64,000 bases of DNA from Paludibaculum sp. (GTDB lineage: Bacteria > Acidobacteriota > Terriglobia > Bryobacterales > Bryobacteraceae): contig JARKQJ010000078.1 of assembly GCA_029973955.1 (NCBI GenBank), positions 1 through 64,000 on the forward strand. Direction: 5' to 3'. The notes beneath the pieces are model-generated. The model saw nothing but the letters and a program-made list of their open reading frames with translations. It searched no databases and had not been told where the DNA came from. The position numbers were made by a program, and so were the translations under genes. This document shows, piece after piece, positions 9,691 to 19,258 of the stretch; position 1 is the stretch's first letter, and each line of letters starts with the position of its first letter.

Positions 9691-11010
9691 ATGCAGTGGC
9701 TGAGTGAGTATCTGGAGAAGCGGACGACGGCGGCCGAGGCCGTGCAGGAGATCCGTTCAGGGCAATCCGTATATATCCATCCAGGCTGCGCTACGCCGCA
9801 GGATCTGGTCGCCGCGCTGCTGGCGCGCTCCAGGGATCTCGAAGACGTCGAGATCATCCACATGAAGACCTTGGGCATGGCGGACTACACCCAGCCCGAG
9901 TATGAACGCTCCTTCCGCACCATCGCCCTCTTCGTGGGCGAGAATGTCCGCCAGGCCGTGTGCGAAGGCCGCGCCGAGTACATGCCCATCTTTCTCCACG
10001 AGATCGAAGGGCTTTTCGAGAGCGGAGAGCGCCCACTGGACTTCGTCCTCCTGCAGACCTCCCCGCCCGACAAATACGGCTACATGAGCCTGGGCGTGGG
10101 CGTGGACTGCACGCTCACGGCCGCCCGCCATGCCGCGCGCGTCATCGCCGAAGTGAATCCCAACATGCCCCGGACGCTCGGCCAGTCCTTCCTGCACATC
10201 TCGGAAGTCCACCGCGTGGTAGAGGTGAGCCACCCTCTGCCTGAGCTGCAGGCCGAACCGTCCACGGACCTCCAGCGCCGCATCGCCCGCAACGTCGCCT
10301 CGCTCATCCCCGACGGCGCCACACTGCAACTCGGCATCGGCGCCGTGCCGGACGCCGTTCTGGCCTGCCTCGGCAACCACCGCGACCTCGGCATGCACAC
10401 GGAACTCTTCTCCGACGGCGTGATCCCGCTCATCGAAAAGGGCGTGATGAACGGCGCGCAGAAGACCATCCACCAGGCCAAGCTCGTCGCCGGCTTCGTC
10501 CTCGGCACGCGCAAGCTGTTCGATTTCATCGACGACAACCCGCTGTTCGAGTTCCACCCCATCAAGTACGTCAACGACCCCTTCGTCATCAGCCAGAACC
10601 GCCGCATGGTGGCCATCAACTCCGCCCTTCAGGTGGACCTCACCGGCCAGGTCTGCTCCGACTCCATGGGCACCAAAATCTACAGCGGCTTCGGCGGCCA
10701 GGTGGACTTCATCCGCTGAGCCGCCCACAGCCAGGGCGGCAAGCCCATCCTCGCGCTGCCCTCCACCGCCAAAGGCGGCGCCGTTTCGCGCCTCGCCCCC
10801 AGGCAGGAGCAGGGCGCGGGCGTGGTCACCTCGCGCGCCGATGTCCCCTATGTCGTCACCGAGCACGGCGTGGCCTACCTCCACGGCAAGACGCTGCGCC
10901 AGCGCGCCGAGGCCCTGATTTCCATCGCGGAGCCGAAGTTCCGCGACAAGTTGAACGAGTTCGCATACGAGGCCCGATACTTGCGGCCCAAGCTGATTCC
11001 GGTTTCCTAG
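9691..11010 (+). pseudogene. Acetyl-CoA hydrolase/CoA-transferase family gene with in-frame TGA
   Basis: From ATG 9691 the frame encodes a family I CoA-transferase (acetyl-CoA hydrolase / 4-hydroxybutyrate CoA-transferase type) of the usual length, about 438 residues, but codon 343 (10717-10719) is TGA. Conserved blocks before it are GIGAVPDAV, MHTELFSDGV (with the catalytic Glu) and FGGQVDFIR. After it, in the same frame, come KPILALPSTA, VVTEHGVAYLHGK and ALISIAEPKFR. Homologues have a glycine at this point as far as I recall, so a GGA to TGA change fits. Without readthrough the product lacks about the last 96 residues. An earlier in-frame start exists at 9625. It leads the operon with ferredoxin, VorB, the fused subunit and IlvE, and would exchange CoA from the branched acyl-CoA formed. 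Confidence 0.8.
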
Positions 11011-11020
11011 GAGATGTTCG

Positions 11021-11260
11021 ATGCCAGTCACCGCCATGAGAGAGGATCGAGGCTTCATCGAGATCAACGCGCAGGAGTGCAAGGGCTGCGGCCTTTGCGT
11101 GGAAGCCTGCGTTCAAAAGGTGCTCCACCTGTCCGCGCACCTCAATCACTACGGCTACCACCCGGCGGAATATGACGGAAGGGGCTGCAACGGCTGCGGG
11201 CTCTGCTTCTACGCCTGCCCCGAGCCGGGCGCCCTCAAAGTCTTCAAGGCAGTGGCCTGA
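11021..11260 (+). CDS. Two-cluster 4Fe-4S ferredoxin / Vor delta-like subunit
   Basis: The 79-residue protein carries two 4Fe-4S binding motifs, [11 protein letters not shown] and [11 protein letters not shown], each C-X2-C-X2-C-X3-C. It is cytoplasmic and has no signal peptide. Its place directly before VorB (26 nt) and 10 nt after the CoA-transferase marks it as the electron-accepting ferredoxin-like subunit of the 2-oxoacid oxidoreductase. TAGGAG lies 8 nt before the ATG and supports the start. The short length (no extra C-terminal helix) matches the delta subunit of four-subunit oxidoreductases. Confidence 0.9.
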   Translation: MPVTAMREDRGFIEINAQECKGCGLCVEACVQKVLHLSAHLNHYGYHPAEYDGRGCNGCGLCFYACPEPGALKVFKAVA

Positions 11261-11286
11261 CGCGATGGCCGAATAAGGAGCCCTTC

Positions 11287-12378
11287 ATGCCCAGACAACT
11301 CATCAAAGGCAACGACGCACTGGTGAAAGGATCCGTGCTGGCCGGCTGCCGGGCCTTCTACGGATACCCCATCACCCCCGCCAACGAGATCGCCGAAGCC
11401 GCCGCCTACTACATCCCCCTGGCCGGCGGCACCTTCCTCCAGGCCGAAAGCGAAGTGGCCGCCATCAACATGGTCTACGGCGCCGCCTCGGCCGGCGTCC
11501 GCTCCATGACCGCCTCCTCCGGCCCAGGCATCAGCCTGATGTCGGAGGGCATCAGCTACCTGGCCGGCGCGGAACTGCCCTGCGTCATCGTCAACGTGAT
11601 GCGCGGCGGCCCGGGCCTGGGCAATATCGCTCCGGAGCAGGGCGACTACTTCCAGGCCGTCAAGGGCGGCGGCCATGGCTGCTATCACTGCATCGTTCTG
11701 GCCCCCGCCACGGCCCAGGAGATGTGTGACCTCACACGCCTCGCCTTCGACCTCGCCGATAAATACCGCAACCCCGTCATGATCCTCGTCGACGGCTACA
11801 CCGGCCAGATGATGGAGCCCGTGGACTTCTTCAGCGTGGAGGCCCACCAGCCGTCCATCCCCGACTGGGCTGTCGCCGGCAGTGCCGAGACGCGCCACAA
11901 CATGGTGACCTCGCTGATCATCCAGGCCGACGGACTGGAAGCGCACGTCCGCAAGCTCGAAGCAAAATATGTCCAGGCCGCCCAGGAAGATACCCGCTGG
12001 GAGAACTACCGGACCGAAGACGCCGACCTCGTCTTCGTCGGTTACGGCATCGTGGCCCGCATCCTCAAATCGGTCGTCGAGATGCTCCGCGAGCGCGGCA
12101 TCAAGGCCGGTCTGCTGCGGCCCATCACGCTCTTCCCCTTCCCCACCGCCGAACTCCGCCGCCTCATCCCGCGGACCAGCCAGTTCTTCGTCGTTGAAAT
12201 GAGCACCGGCCAGATGGTGGAAGACGTCCGCCTGGCCATTGAGGGCGCCCGGCCCATCGGCTTCCACGGCCGCTGCGGAGGCAACGTACCCACGGCCGAG
12301 GAGATCTTTGAAAAGGTCCTTGCCACGCTCGAATCCCGCGCGCCGAAGACGGCGGAGGAGGCCTTGACCCATGCCTGA
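11287..12378 (+). CDS. vorB: 2-oxoacid:ferredoxin oxidoreductase, alpha subunit (VorB-like)
   Basis: The 363-residue protein is the pyrimidine-binding plus transketolase-C-like subunit of a 2-oxoacid:ferredoxin oxidoreductase. It shows [41 protein letters not shown] (with the Glu that activates TPP) and [15 protein letters not shown], the pattern of VorB/KorA proteins. AAGGAG is 7 nt upstream of the ATG. Together with the next gene it should oxidise 2-oxoisovalerate or similar acids to acyl-CoA and CO2 with reduction of ferredoxin. The valine-type assignment comes from the VorB likeness and from ilvE in the same operon; 2-oxoglutarate or indolepyruvate activity is not excluded. It overlaps the next gene by 8 nt (ATGCCTGA). 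Confidence 0.87.
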   Translation: MPRQLIKGNDALVKGSVLAGCRAFYGYPITPANEIAEAAAYYIPLAGGTFLQAESEVAAINMVYGAASAGVRSMTASSGPGISLMSEGISYLAGAELPCVIVNVMRGGPGLGNIAPEQGDYFQAVKGGGHGCYHCIVLAPATAQEMCDLTRLAFDLADKYRNPVMILVDGYTGQMMEPVDFFSVEAHQPSIPDWAVAGSAETRHNMVTSLIIQADGLEAHVRKLEAKYVQAAQEDTRWENYRTEDADLVFVGYGIVARILKSVVEMLRERGIKAGLLRPITLFPFPTAELRRLIPRTSQFFVVEMSTGQMVEDVRLAIEGARPIGFHGRCGGNVPTAEEIFEKVLATLESRAPKTAEEALTHA

Positions 12379-13837
12379 ACTCAAAGTCACCCACCAGAAG
12401 GCCGAGTGCCTCTACGACACCTATGAGCGCAAAGGCGAACTGACCCACCAGACCCACTACTGCCCTGGTTGCGGCCACGGCATCACCATGAAGCTCCTGG
12501 CCGAGACCATCGACGAGCTCGGCATCCGCGACCGCGTCATCATGGTCTCCCCCGTCGGCTGCTCTGTCTTCCTCTATTACTACTTCGACACCGGCAACGT
12601 GCAGGTGGCCCACGGCCGCGCCCCGGCCGTCGCCACCGGCCTCAAGCGCGCCCGGCCGGATTCCATCGTCATCAGCTACCAGGGCGACGGCGACCTGGCC
12701 GCCATCGGCAGCGCCGAGATCCTGCACGCCGCCAACCGCGGCGAGCTGATCACCTGCATCTTCGCCAACAACGCAATCTACGGCATGACCGGCGGCCAGA
12801 TGGCCCCCACCACCTTGCTCGGCAAGAAGACCACCACCACGCCCTTCGGCCGCGACAAGATCAAGGACGGCTACCCGCTGCACATCTCCGAAGTGATGGC
12901 TTCGCTCGACGCCCCCGTCCTCGTCGAACGCGTCGCCCTCGGCAACACCAAGCAGATCCTCGCCGCGAAGAAGGCCATCCGCAAGGCCGTCGAAGCGCAG
13001 GTGAAGGGCCTGGGCTTCTCGCTCGTCGAGGTCCTCTCGCCCTGCCCCACCATCTGGAAGCAGGATCCCGTCGAAGCCCAGAAGTTCGTCCGCGAGGTAA
13101 TGACCGACATCTATCCTCTGGGCAACAAACGCGACCGCACTGCCGAGGCGGAACCACATCCCGCACCGCTGCCCGGACCCGCCCTCACGGAACTGCCCGC
13201 CATCCTCAAACTGCCGAAGCAGACCACCGCTTCGGAGCTTGCCGCCGCCGAAACGGCCACCCCCTCCCGCGAGGTCGACTACCGCATCAAAATCGCCGGC
13301 TTCGGCGGACAGGGCGTCCTCCTGCTCGGCCAGTTGATCGCCGAAGCGGGCATGGACCACGACCTCGCCGTCTCCTGGCTGCCCAGCTACGGCCCCGAGA
13401 TGCGCTCCGGCACCTCCAACTGCCACGTGCGCCTCAACAACAAGCCCGTGGATTCGCCAGTCGTCACCCGCTCCAACATCCTCATCGCCCTCAACGAACC
13501 CTCGCTCCATAAGTTCCTCGACTTTGCCGAACCCGGCAGCCTGGTGCTTTACAACGGCGAGTCGATCCCTGAGGAGTTCCGCCGCGCCGATCTCAACATG
13601 CACGCGTTGCCCTTCTTCGAGATCGCCGATGAAGTGGGCACCGCCAAGGCCGGCAACGTGGTGGTCCTCGGCGCGCTGCTGGAGGCCACCGGCCTGCTGC
13701 CCGAGGAGACGGTGGATCGCGCCATGGCCCGCGTGGTCAAAGGCGAAAAGTGGCTGGAAATCGATCGCAATGCGCTCACTCGCGGCAAGCAGGCGATGGC
13801 CGCGGTTCTCGGAAAGGAAGCCCCTTGTCATGTCTGA
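12371..13837 (+). CDS. 2-oxoacid:ferredoxin oxidoreductase, fused TPP (beta) and gamma subunits
   Basis: The 488-residue protein joins two subunits usually encoded apart. Residues 1 to about 265 are the TPP-binding subunit: HYCPGCGHG near residue 29, then [20 protein letters not shown] and [14 protein letters not shown], the GDG-NN thiamine diphosphate and Mg site. After a Pro/Ala/Glu-rich linker of roughly 35 residues, the gamma domain begins at about residue 304 with [16 protein letters not shown] and continues with [15 protein letters not shown], the normal gamma-subunit pattern. It overlaps vorB by 8 nt and ilvE by 8 nt, so expression is coupled. Fusion of beta and gamma fixes a 1:1 ratio; the alpha and delta partners are the two genes upstream. 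Confidence 0.88.
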   Translation: MPELKVTHQKAECLYDTYERKGELTHQTHYCPGCGHGITMKLLAETIDELGIRDRVIMVSPVGCSVFLYYYFDTGNVQVAHGRAPAVATGLKRARPDSIVISYQGDGDLAAIGSAEILHAANRGELITCIFANNAIYGMTGGQMAPTTLLGKKTTTTPFGRDKIKDGYPLHISEVMASLDAPVLVERVALGNTKQILAAKKAIRKAVEAQVKGLGFSLVEVLSPCPTIWKQDPVEAQKFVREVMTDIYPLGNKRDRTAEAEPHPAPLPGPALTELPAILKLPKQTTASELAAAETATPSREVDYRIKIAGFGGQGVLLLGQLIAEAGMDHDLAVSWLPSYGPEMRSGTSNCHVRLNNKPVDSPVVTRSNILIALNEPSLHKFLDFAEPGSLVLYNGESIPEEFRRADLNMHALPFFEIADEVGTAKAGNVVVLGALLEATGLLPEETVDRAMARVVKGEKWLEIDRNALTRGKQAMAAVLGKEAPCHV

Positions 13838-14771
13838 CATGATGAACACCCTGGTCTACTTCAACCATCAGATCGTTCCCTTGCGCGAGGCACAGGTGAA
13901 CATCCTCACCCACGCCCTCCACTACGGCACCGGCATCTTTGAGGGCATCCGCGGCTACTGGGTGAAAGACCAGGAGGAACTCTTCCTCGTCCGCTGCGAA
14001 GACCACTACCGCCGCTTCAAGCTCAACAGCCGCATGCTGGACATCGATCCGCCCAAGAGCGCCGAGGAACTCACCGAGATCACGCTCGATCTCATCCGCC
14101 GCAACAACTTCCAGACCGACGTCTACGTGCGCCCGCTCGCCTACACCTCCTCGCCCCGCATCGGCGTGCGCCCCGACGGCAAGTTCGACTTCACCATCGT
14201 CGCCGTCCCCTTCGGCGTCTACATGGACAGCACCAAGGGCCTCCACGCCGGCGTCGTCACCTGGCGCCGCCTGGAAGACCACGCCCTGCCCGCCCGCGGA
14301 AAGATCTGCGGCGCCTACGTCAACAGCGTGCTCGCCACCAATGAAGCCCATCGCCACGGCTACGACGAGGCCATCCTGCTCAACGAAGACGGCCACGTGG
14401 CCGAAGGCGCCACCTGCAACATCTTCATGGTGCGCAATGGCAGGCTCATCACCCCGCCGCCGTCCGACAACATCCTCGAAGGCCTCACCCGCGCCTGCGT
14501 GATGGAGCTCGCCCGCCGCGAACTCCATCTCGAAGTCGTGGAGCGCTCCATCGACCGCAGCGAACTCTACACCTGCGACGAACTCTTCTTCACCGGCACG
14601 GCCATGGAAGTGGCCCCCATCATCAAGGTGGACGGCCACGCCGTCGGCTGCGGCAACATCGGCTTCATCACCGGCCACCTGCGCGAACTCTACTTCCAGG
14701 CCACGCGCGGCCGCATCGCCGACTATCACGCCTGGCTCCACGGCGCCTATCAGCCCGTCGCCGCAAGGTAA
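13830..14771 (+). CDS. ilvE: Branched-chain amino acid aminotransferase
   Basis: This class IV PLP aminotransferase has 313 residues. The motifs ALHYGTGIFEGIRGY, the PLP lysine in ARGKICGAYVNSVLA, and EGATCNIFMV are those of IlvE. It converts valine, leucine and isoleucine to their 2-oxoacids, the substrates of the Vor complex encoded just upstream, so the operon reads as catabolic (or as the reverse, reductive carboxylation for synthesis). The start at 13830 overlaps the previous stop by 8 nt (ATGTCTGA), with GGAAAGGAAG about 10 nt upstream as ribosome site. The frame is open further upstream, but that part is antisense-free noise inside the fused subunit gene. Confidence 0.92.
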   Translation: MSDMMNTLVYFNHQIVPLREAQVNILTHALHYGTGIFEGIRGYWVKDQEELFLVRCEDHYRRFKLNSRMLDIDPPKSAEELTEITLDLIRRNNFQTDVYVRPLAYTSSPRIGVRPDGKFDFTIVAVPFGVYMDSTKGLHAGVVTWRRLEDHALPARGKICGAYVNSVLATNEAHRHGYDEAILLNEDGHVAEGATCNIFMVRNGRLITPPPSDNILEGLTRACVMELARRELHLEVVERSIDRSELYTCDELFFTGTAMEVAPIIKVDGHAVGCGNIGFITGHLRELYFQATRGRIADYHAWLHGAYQPVAAR

Positions 14772-14885
14772 CAGGTCCACATCTCAGAACGTCCGGCCTT
14801 GCGCAAGCTGGCCCGTGCGATCTCTCTATCTCGATTTGCCTTACGCTCCGGTTTTGATATCGTCAGTGCGTAGGAAACAATCCCC

Positions 14886-16199
14886 ATGCTTGAATTCCCC
14901 TCGCGCCGATCAATCCTTGCCTCTTCCGCCGCCACGCTCGCCATACCGCTGGCCCGCGCCGCTTCCGACGGCAAACTCCGCGCCGGCCTCATCGGCTGCG
15001 GTGGCCGCGGCACCCAGGCCGTCACCGACATGCTCACTGGTACCGAGAACGTGGAACTCGTCGCCATGGCCGATGTCTTCGAAGACAAGCTCGAAGGCTC
15101 GCTGAAGCGCCTGCGCGAAGGCGCCGGCCTCAAGCGCTACGAAGGCACCACCGTCACCCGCAACGGCCAGCCCAAAACCTGGACCATGGAAGACCTCATG
15201 AAGGAGATCCCAGGCCGCATCCAGGTGGCGCCCGAAAACCACTTCGTCGGCTTCAACGCCTTCGAAAAGGTGGTCAACTCAGGCGTCGATATCGTCATGC
15301 TCTGCACGCCGCCCGGCTACCGCCCCATGCACTTCGAGGCGGCCGTGAAGGCCGGGAAACACGTCTTTACCGAAAAGCCCATCGCCACCGATCCGGTCGG
15401 CTGCCGCCGCTTCATGCAGGCCGCCAAACTCGCCGAACAGAAGAAGCTCACCGTCGTCAGCGGCGCCCAGCGCCACGCCCAGCGCGAATACATCGAATCT
15501 GTCGAGAGGATCAAGGGCGGCGCCATCGGCGACATCCGCTCGCTCTACTCTCACTACCTCTCCGGACCCGTCTTCCACGCCCAAGGCCGCGACCCCAACT
15601 GGGCCGACATGGAGTGGCAGCACCGCAACTGGTACAGCTTCGTCTGGATCTGCGGCGACCAGATCGTCGAGCAGCACTACCACAACATCGACTTCATCAA
15701 TTGGGTCATGGGCACGCACCCCGTCAAAGTGGTAGCCACCGGCGGCATCTCCTGGCGCAAGGGCAAGGAACTCTACGGCAACATCTACGACCACATGGCG
15801 TCCGACTTCGAGTTCCCCGGCGGCCTCCGCTACTCCTCCCACTGCCGCCAGTACCCCAGGGGCTCCACCAACGACGTCTCCGACCTCATCGTCGGCACCA
15901 AAGGCGTCTCCAACGGCCTCGATCTCGCCTCCGGCAAGGGTATCAACCCCTACGTCCAGGAGCACATCCAACTCGTCAACTCCATCCGCGGCACCGGCCC
16001 CTATGAGAACCAGGGCATGCGCGTCGCCGAAGCTACAATGACCTGCATCATGGGCCGCGAGTCCGCCTACTCCGGCCAGGCCATCACCTGGGACATGATC
16101 ATGAACTCGCAACTCGACCTCATGCCCAAAGCCTTCGACTACAAGCTCACCATGGCCCCGCCCGCGCTGCCCGAACCGGGCACCTACAAGTTCATCTAG
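14886..16199 (+). CDS. Gfo/Idh/MocA family oxidoreductase, Tat-exported
   Basis: The 437-residue protein begins with a twin-arginine signal (PSRRSILASSAATLAIP, then LARA). The NAD(P)-binding Rossmann fold starts GLIGCGGRGTQAV, and VFTEKPIATD carries the EKP motif with the conserved lysine of the family. A C-terminal GFO_IDH_MocA-type alpha/beta domain follows. Such Tat-exported members probably carry a tightly bound cofactor and oxidise or interconvert sugars in the periplasm. Substrate is unknown. It stands 114 nt after ilvE with no shared function; the DUF4136 gene follows after 19 nt in the same direction. Confidence 0.9.
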   Translation: MLEFPSRRSILASSAATLAIPLARAASDGKLRAGLIGCGGRGTQAVTDMLTGTENVELVAMADVFEDKLEGSLKRLREGAGLKRYEGTTVTRNGQPKTWTMEDLMKEIPGRIQVAPENHFVGFNAFEKVVNSGVDIVMLCTPPGYRPMHFEAAVKAGKHVFTEKPIATDPVGCRRFMQAAKLAEQKKLTVVSGAQRHAQREYIESVERIKGGAIGDIRSLYSHYLSGPVFHAQGRDPNWADMEWQHRNWYSFVWICGDQIVEQHYHNIDFINWVMGTHPVKVVATGGISWRKGKELYGNIYDHMASDFEFPGGLRYSSHCRQYPRGSTNDVSDLIVGTKGVSNGLDLASGKGINPYVQEHIQLVNSIRGTGPYENQGMRVAEATMTCIMGRESAYSGQAITWDMIMNSQLDLMPKAFDYKLTMAPPALPEPGTYKFI

Positions 16200-16218
16200 C
16201 CCGTTTGATAATGGAGGA

Positions 16219-16749
16219 ATGCGCGCTTTGGCATTCCTCCTCCTCACCGCTCTGGCCGCCGCCCCGGTCTCAGCCCAGAAACTGCGTTCCGTGCAGACCA
16301 GCAAGTCGGCGGATTACTCCAGCTACAAGACCTTCACATTCCTGCCCGTCAAGACCATGGAGTCCTCCGGCGTCGTCGAAGACAATCCCAGGATCGCCCC
16401 CGTCGTCAAGGAAGCCATCGCCGCGCAGCTCACAGCCAAGGGCCTCAAACAGGTGCCCTCCGGCGGCGATCTGGAGATCAATGTCTACATCACGCGCTAC
16501 TCCAGCCCCCATCTGGAAGCCCTCACCTTCGCCGGCCCGCCCGATGTCACCTACGCCGTCGGCGGCCCCATCACCACCACCGCCCGCTACAACGAAGAGG
16601 GCACGATGGTCGTCAACCTCATCGACGTGAAATCCAGGAAGTCCGCCTTCTTCGCCATGGCCACTTCGACGCTCAAGCGCGACAAGCCCGCTTACGACAA
16701 GATTCAGAGCGCGTCCGAAAAGATGTTCCAGCACTACCCCGCCAAATAG
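16219..16749 (+). CDS. DUF4136-type exported protein
   Basis: The 176-residue protein has a signal peptide (MRALAFLLLTALAAAPVSA) cut after residue 19 and then a DUF4136-like domain: DYSSYKTFTFLP near the N-terminus, a central stretch giving DLEINVYITRY, and TMVVNLIDVKSRK, which in this family reads as one strand pair of a small envelope protein. No lipobox cysteine is visible. GGAGGA directly precedes the ATG, and GATAAT lies just before that. The function of DUF4136 is not known. A strong hairpin terminator follows within 5 nt of the stop. Confidence 0.78.
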   Translation: MRALAFLLLTALAAAPVSAQKLRSVQTSKSADYSSYKTFTFLPVKTMESSGVVEDNPRIAPVVKEAIAAQLTAKGLKQVPSGGDLEINVYITRYSSPHLEALTFAGPPDVTYAVGGPITTTARYNEEGTMVVNLIDVKSRKSAFFAMATSTLKRDKPAYDKIQSASEKMFQHYPAK

Positions 16750-16751
16750 AA

Positions 16752-16782
16752 AAAGGGGGCCGGTGAGGAGTCGGCCCCCTTT
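16752..16782. terminator. Bidirectional hairpin terminator between convergent genes
   Basis: An 11-bp stem, AAAGGGGGCCG (16752-16762) pairing with CGGCCCCCTTT (16772-16782), with a 9-nt loop. It sits between the DUF4136 gene and the convergent TIGR03118 gene and can serve both. Confidence 0.8.
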
Positions 16783-16801
16783 CTCCCACCCTCAGCGAGC
16801 G

Positions 16802-18424
16802 CTATTGCCCGACTGAGATGCTGCCGAACACACCGTGCTCTTCCAGGGCTCCGCCGCCGGAGATGCCTGCCGCGAAGTACAGCGTGTTGGCGTTGCCGCC
16901 GTTCCCGCTGTTTCCGAACACCAGGCCCCAGAGCCCTTCCACCGCTACGGGCGTGCCGTCTTTATACTTCAGCGTGCCCACCTGCTTGCCGGTCGAAACA
17001 TCGAAGGCATTGATGCGGCCGTTGCCGAAGTTCCCTACCAGGAGCGTGTTGCTGTAGTCGCCGAAGAAGCCTGGCGCCATCGCCATGCCCCACGGAGAGT
17101 TGAGAGCGCCACCCGACACCAGGCGCCGCTGCAGGTTGCCTTCGAGATCGAACACATTGATGTAGCCGTTCCCCTCACCGGCTACGTCGTCCGCTTTTTC
17201 CGCATCCTGCTTGGCATAGGTGACGTAGATGCTGCCTCCAAACCGCATCACGTTGAACGGCGCGAAGCCCGCCGGCAGGTTCGGATCGCGGAACCCGCCC
17301 GCGGTCTGCACGGCTGTGAATGTGTAATCGAACACATCCACGGTGCCCGCCTTGAAGTTCGCCGCATACAGCGTCGGCCCACTCGCCGCCACGCCCATCG
17401 CCAAGCCCTTGAACGAGGCGCTGGGATCGTCGATCACGATCACCGCGTTCGTGGCGTCCACATTCCTGTTCCAGGCCCCGATCATCCCTTCCTCCGTCGC
17501 GAAGAGGAACGCCGCCGGCTGTCCTGCCGTCAGTTCGAAGCCCGGCGTACCGTTCCAGACCTGCCCCGTCGGATGCGACGGGCCTGTCCGGCCGCCGCCC
17601 TGCGGGATCGTCACGATCAGCGGATTGCCCACCGGGAACAGGTCCCCAGCCGTGTTGTAGAGCGTGCTGGTCCCCGTCCCGCCATTCGATACCCAGAACG
17701 CCGAGGTCGCACTCATCGAGATGCCCCAAGGGTTCTTCAGCTTCGGATCGACTCGGTCCGCGAGCCCGGGCAGGTCCGACACAAGATTCCGCACCACATA
17801 CGCCGTCGACGGCACCGCCAGTGCCGGCGTGCTCGGGCCTTCGTCAATCGCCAGGCTGGACGTGTAAATGTAATCGCCCTGGTTATTGCCGTTCCCGTTC
17901 GCCGCGTTGCCGGCAACATAAAACGTCACAGCGCCCGATCCCTTCGCCGGAGCTGTCCAGTCGAACTCGAAATCTACGCCTCCCGTCGTCCCCAGCCGGG
18001 TTCCCTCCAGGCTGTGCTCGATGAACTGGATCAGGCTGGTGTCGCTGCAAGGCGTCTCCGCTCCATTGAAGCAGGCCATGCGCGTGAAACTGTTCACGTT
18101 CTGCAACGTGCCGGCGCTTTGCACCGCCGGGTTCGACGCCAGTCGCGCCGTGAACTGGAAGCCCCACCTCTGCTGGTTGGGATCCCGCAACTCCACCCTC
18201 ATTCGGTACGTCGCGCCAGGCTGGTACTTCGTGCCGCCCGGATACACGATCTTCACCGACCCTTGCCCCGAATTCAGCGGGAATGAGGTGTGGCACTGCG
18301 TGCACGCCAGCGGATTGTCTCCCGGCGCGCCCGTGTAGCGGCCCGGCGGGCCCGTGCTCCGTCCATTCGCGAATCCGGCCGCCAGCATCATCAGCGCGGC
18401 GCCTCCGGCCAATCTCAGTTTCAT
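16802..18424 (-). CDS. TIGR03118-family exported protein with choice-of-anchor/CXXCH N-terminus
   Basis: The 540-residue protein has a signal peptide (MKLRLAGGAALMMLAAGFANG). Residues about 25-165 resemble the choice-of-anchor V/reelin-like module: GPPGRYTGAPGD followed by CTQCH (residues 41-45), a possible haem or metal site, then a beta sandwich. From about residue 185 it becomes a TIGR03118-type beta-propeller: NLVSDLPGLADRVDPKLKN, NPWGIS, NGTPGFELTAG and SPWGMAMAP. I placed the start at 18424 because GGGAGG lies 7-8 nt before it; the frame is open about 840 nt further upstream, but that stretch is antisense to the response-regulator gene. A secreted, possibly surface or redox-linked protein; function unknown. 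Confidence 0.8.
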   Translation of the reverse strand: MKLRLAGGAALMMLAAGFANGRSTGPPGRYTGAPGDNPLACTQCHTSFPLNSGQGSVKIVYPGGTKYQPGATYRMRVELRDPNQQRWGFQFTARLASNPAVQSAGTLQNVNSFTRMACFNGAETPCSDTSLIQFIEHSLEGTRLGTTGGVDFEFDWTAPAKGSGAVTFYVAGNAANGNGNNQGDYIYTSSLAIDEGPSTPALAVPSTAYVVRNLVSDLPGLADRVDPKLKNPWGISMSATSAFWVSNGGTGTSTLYNTAGDLFPVGNPLIVTIPQGGGRTGPSHPTGQVWNGTPGFELTAGQPAAFLFATEEGMIGAWNRNVDATNAVIVIDDPSASFKGLAMGVAASGPTLYAANFKAGTVDVFDYTFTAVQTAGGFRDPNLPAGFAPFNVMRFGGSIYVTYAKQDAEKADDVAGEGNGYINVFDLEGNLQRRLVSGGALNSPWGMAMAPGFFGDYSNTLLVGNFGNGRINAFDVSTGKQVGTLKYKDGTPVAVEGLWGLVFGNSGNGGNANTLYFAAGISGGGALEEHGVFGSISVGQ

Positions 18425-18531
18425 CTGCGAACCTCCCAGTGGATCGTTGCCGTACAACCAGATGCTAGCCGGACGCTCCAATGCGGATGTTCGGCCCCTG
18501 TAAAAAGAATGTGAAACACCTCTCGCCCCAC

Positions 18532-18559
18532 ATGACTGCCTCCCGTCAGGACTTACAAT
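18532..18559 (+). promoter_or_regulatory. Putative promoter of the two-component/porin cluster
   Basis: ATGACT (18532-18537), 16-nt spacer, TACAAT (18554-18559), 24 nt before the first gene. Four and five of six consensus bases match. Confidence 0.4.
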
Positions 18560-18583
18560 CATCTGTATTCGTTGTAGGGCAGT

Positions 18584-19258
18584 ATGCAGCACATTCTGGT
18601 GATCGATGACGACGAGAACCTGCGGGATACCATTGGCATCCTGCTGGAAAATGAAGGCTTCAAACCAACCCTCGCCTCGGATGGCAAGCAGGGTTTCGAA
18701 GAGGCTCTGCGCTCCCGGCCGGACCTGGTCCTGGCCGATCTGCGCATGCCCGGCATGAGCGGCACTGAGGTCTGCAAGCAGCTCCGGGCCGCCGGCCGCA
18801 AGACTCCCATCATTGTTCTCAGCGCCGTCGGCGACGAGATCGACAAAGTGCTGCTCCTCGAAATGGGGGCCGACGACTATATCGTCAAACCCTTCGGCAC
18901 CCGCGAACTCATGGCCCGCATCCGCGCCGTCCTGCGCCGCGCCGCGCCTGACTCCAACCGCGTCCTTACTTTCTCCGACATCGAGGTCGATCTCGAACGC
19001 CGCCGCGTTCTCCGCCGCGGCGAGGACGTCCGCTTCACTCGCGCCGAGTTTAACCTCCTCACCTTCTTCCTCCAGAACCCCGACCGCGCCCTTACGCGCG
19101 ACATGCTGCTCAACTCCGTCTGGGGCTACGAATCTTTCCCCAACACCCGCACCGTCGACGCGCATGTCGTCCGTCTCCGCCAGAAACTTGAACCCGAGCC
19201 CAACGCCCCTCGCCACTTCCTCACCATTCATGGCGTCGGCTACCGCTTCATCCCGTGA
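18584..19258 (+). CDS. OmpR/PhoB-type response regulator
   Basis: The 224-residue protein has a receiver domain (VIDDDEN, phospho-acceptor Asp52 in LADLRMPG, Lys102 in IVKPF) and a C-terminal winged-helix DNA-binding domain (RAEFNLLTFFLQNP and DAHVVRLRQKLEP, HGVGYRF) from about residue 130. It is the DNA-binding output of a two-component system; the kinase is four genes downstream (21654-23339). It overlaps the next gene by 4 nt. The cluster may be its own target; no operator repeat was identified. Confidence 0.92.
   Translation: MQHILVIDDDENLRDTIGILLENEGFKPTLASDGKQGFEEALRSRPDLVLADLRMPGMSGTEVCKQLRAAGRKTPIIVLSAVGDEIDKVLLLEMGADDYIVKPFGTRELMARIRAVLRRAAPDSNRVLTFSDIEVDLERRRVLRRGEDVRFTRAEFNLLTFFLQNPDRALTRDMLLNSVWGYESFPNTRTVDAHVVRLRQKLEPEPNAPRHFLTIHGVGYRFIP

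Noticed and set aside
10717-10719. TGA read as selenocysteine
   Set aside because: The residue expected here is glycine in a region without catalytic cysteine, and no SECIS-like hairpin is obvious just downstream.
12164-13849. Long minus-strand open frame opposite the fused oxidoreductase subunit
   Set aside because: It is the antisense shadow of a high-GC gene with strong family motifs on the plus strand; its product is low-complexity His/Gly/Ala.
16207-16212. GATAAT before the DUF4136 gene as a leaderless -10 box
   Set aside because: GGAGGA directly before the ATG is a normal ribosome site, and the box lacks the initial TA of the pattern.
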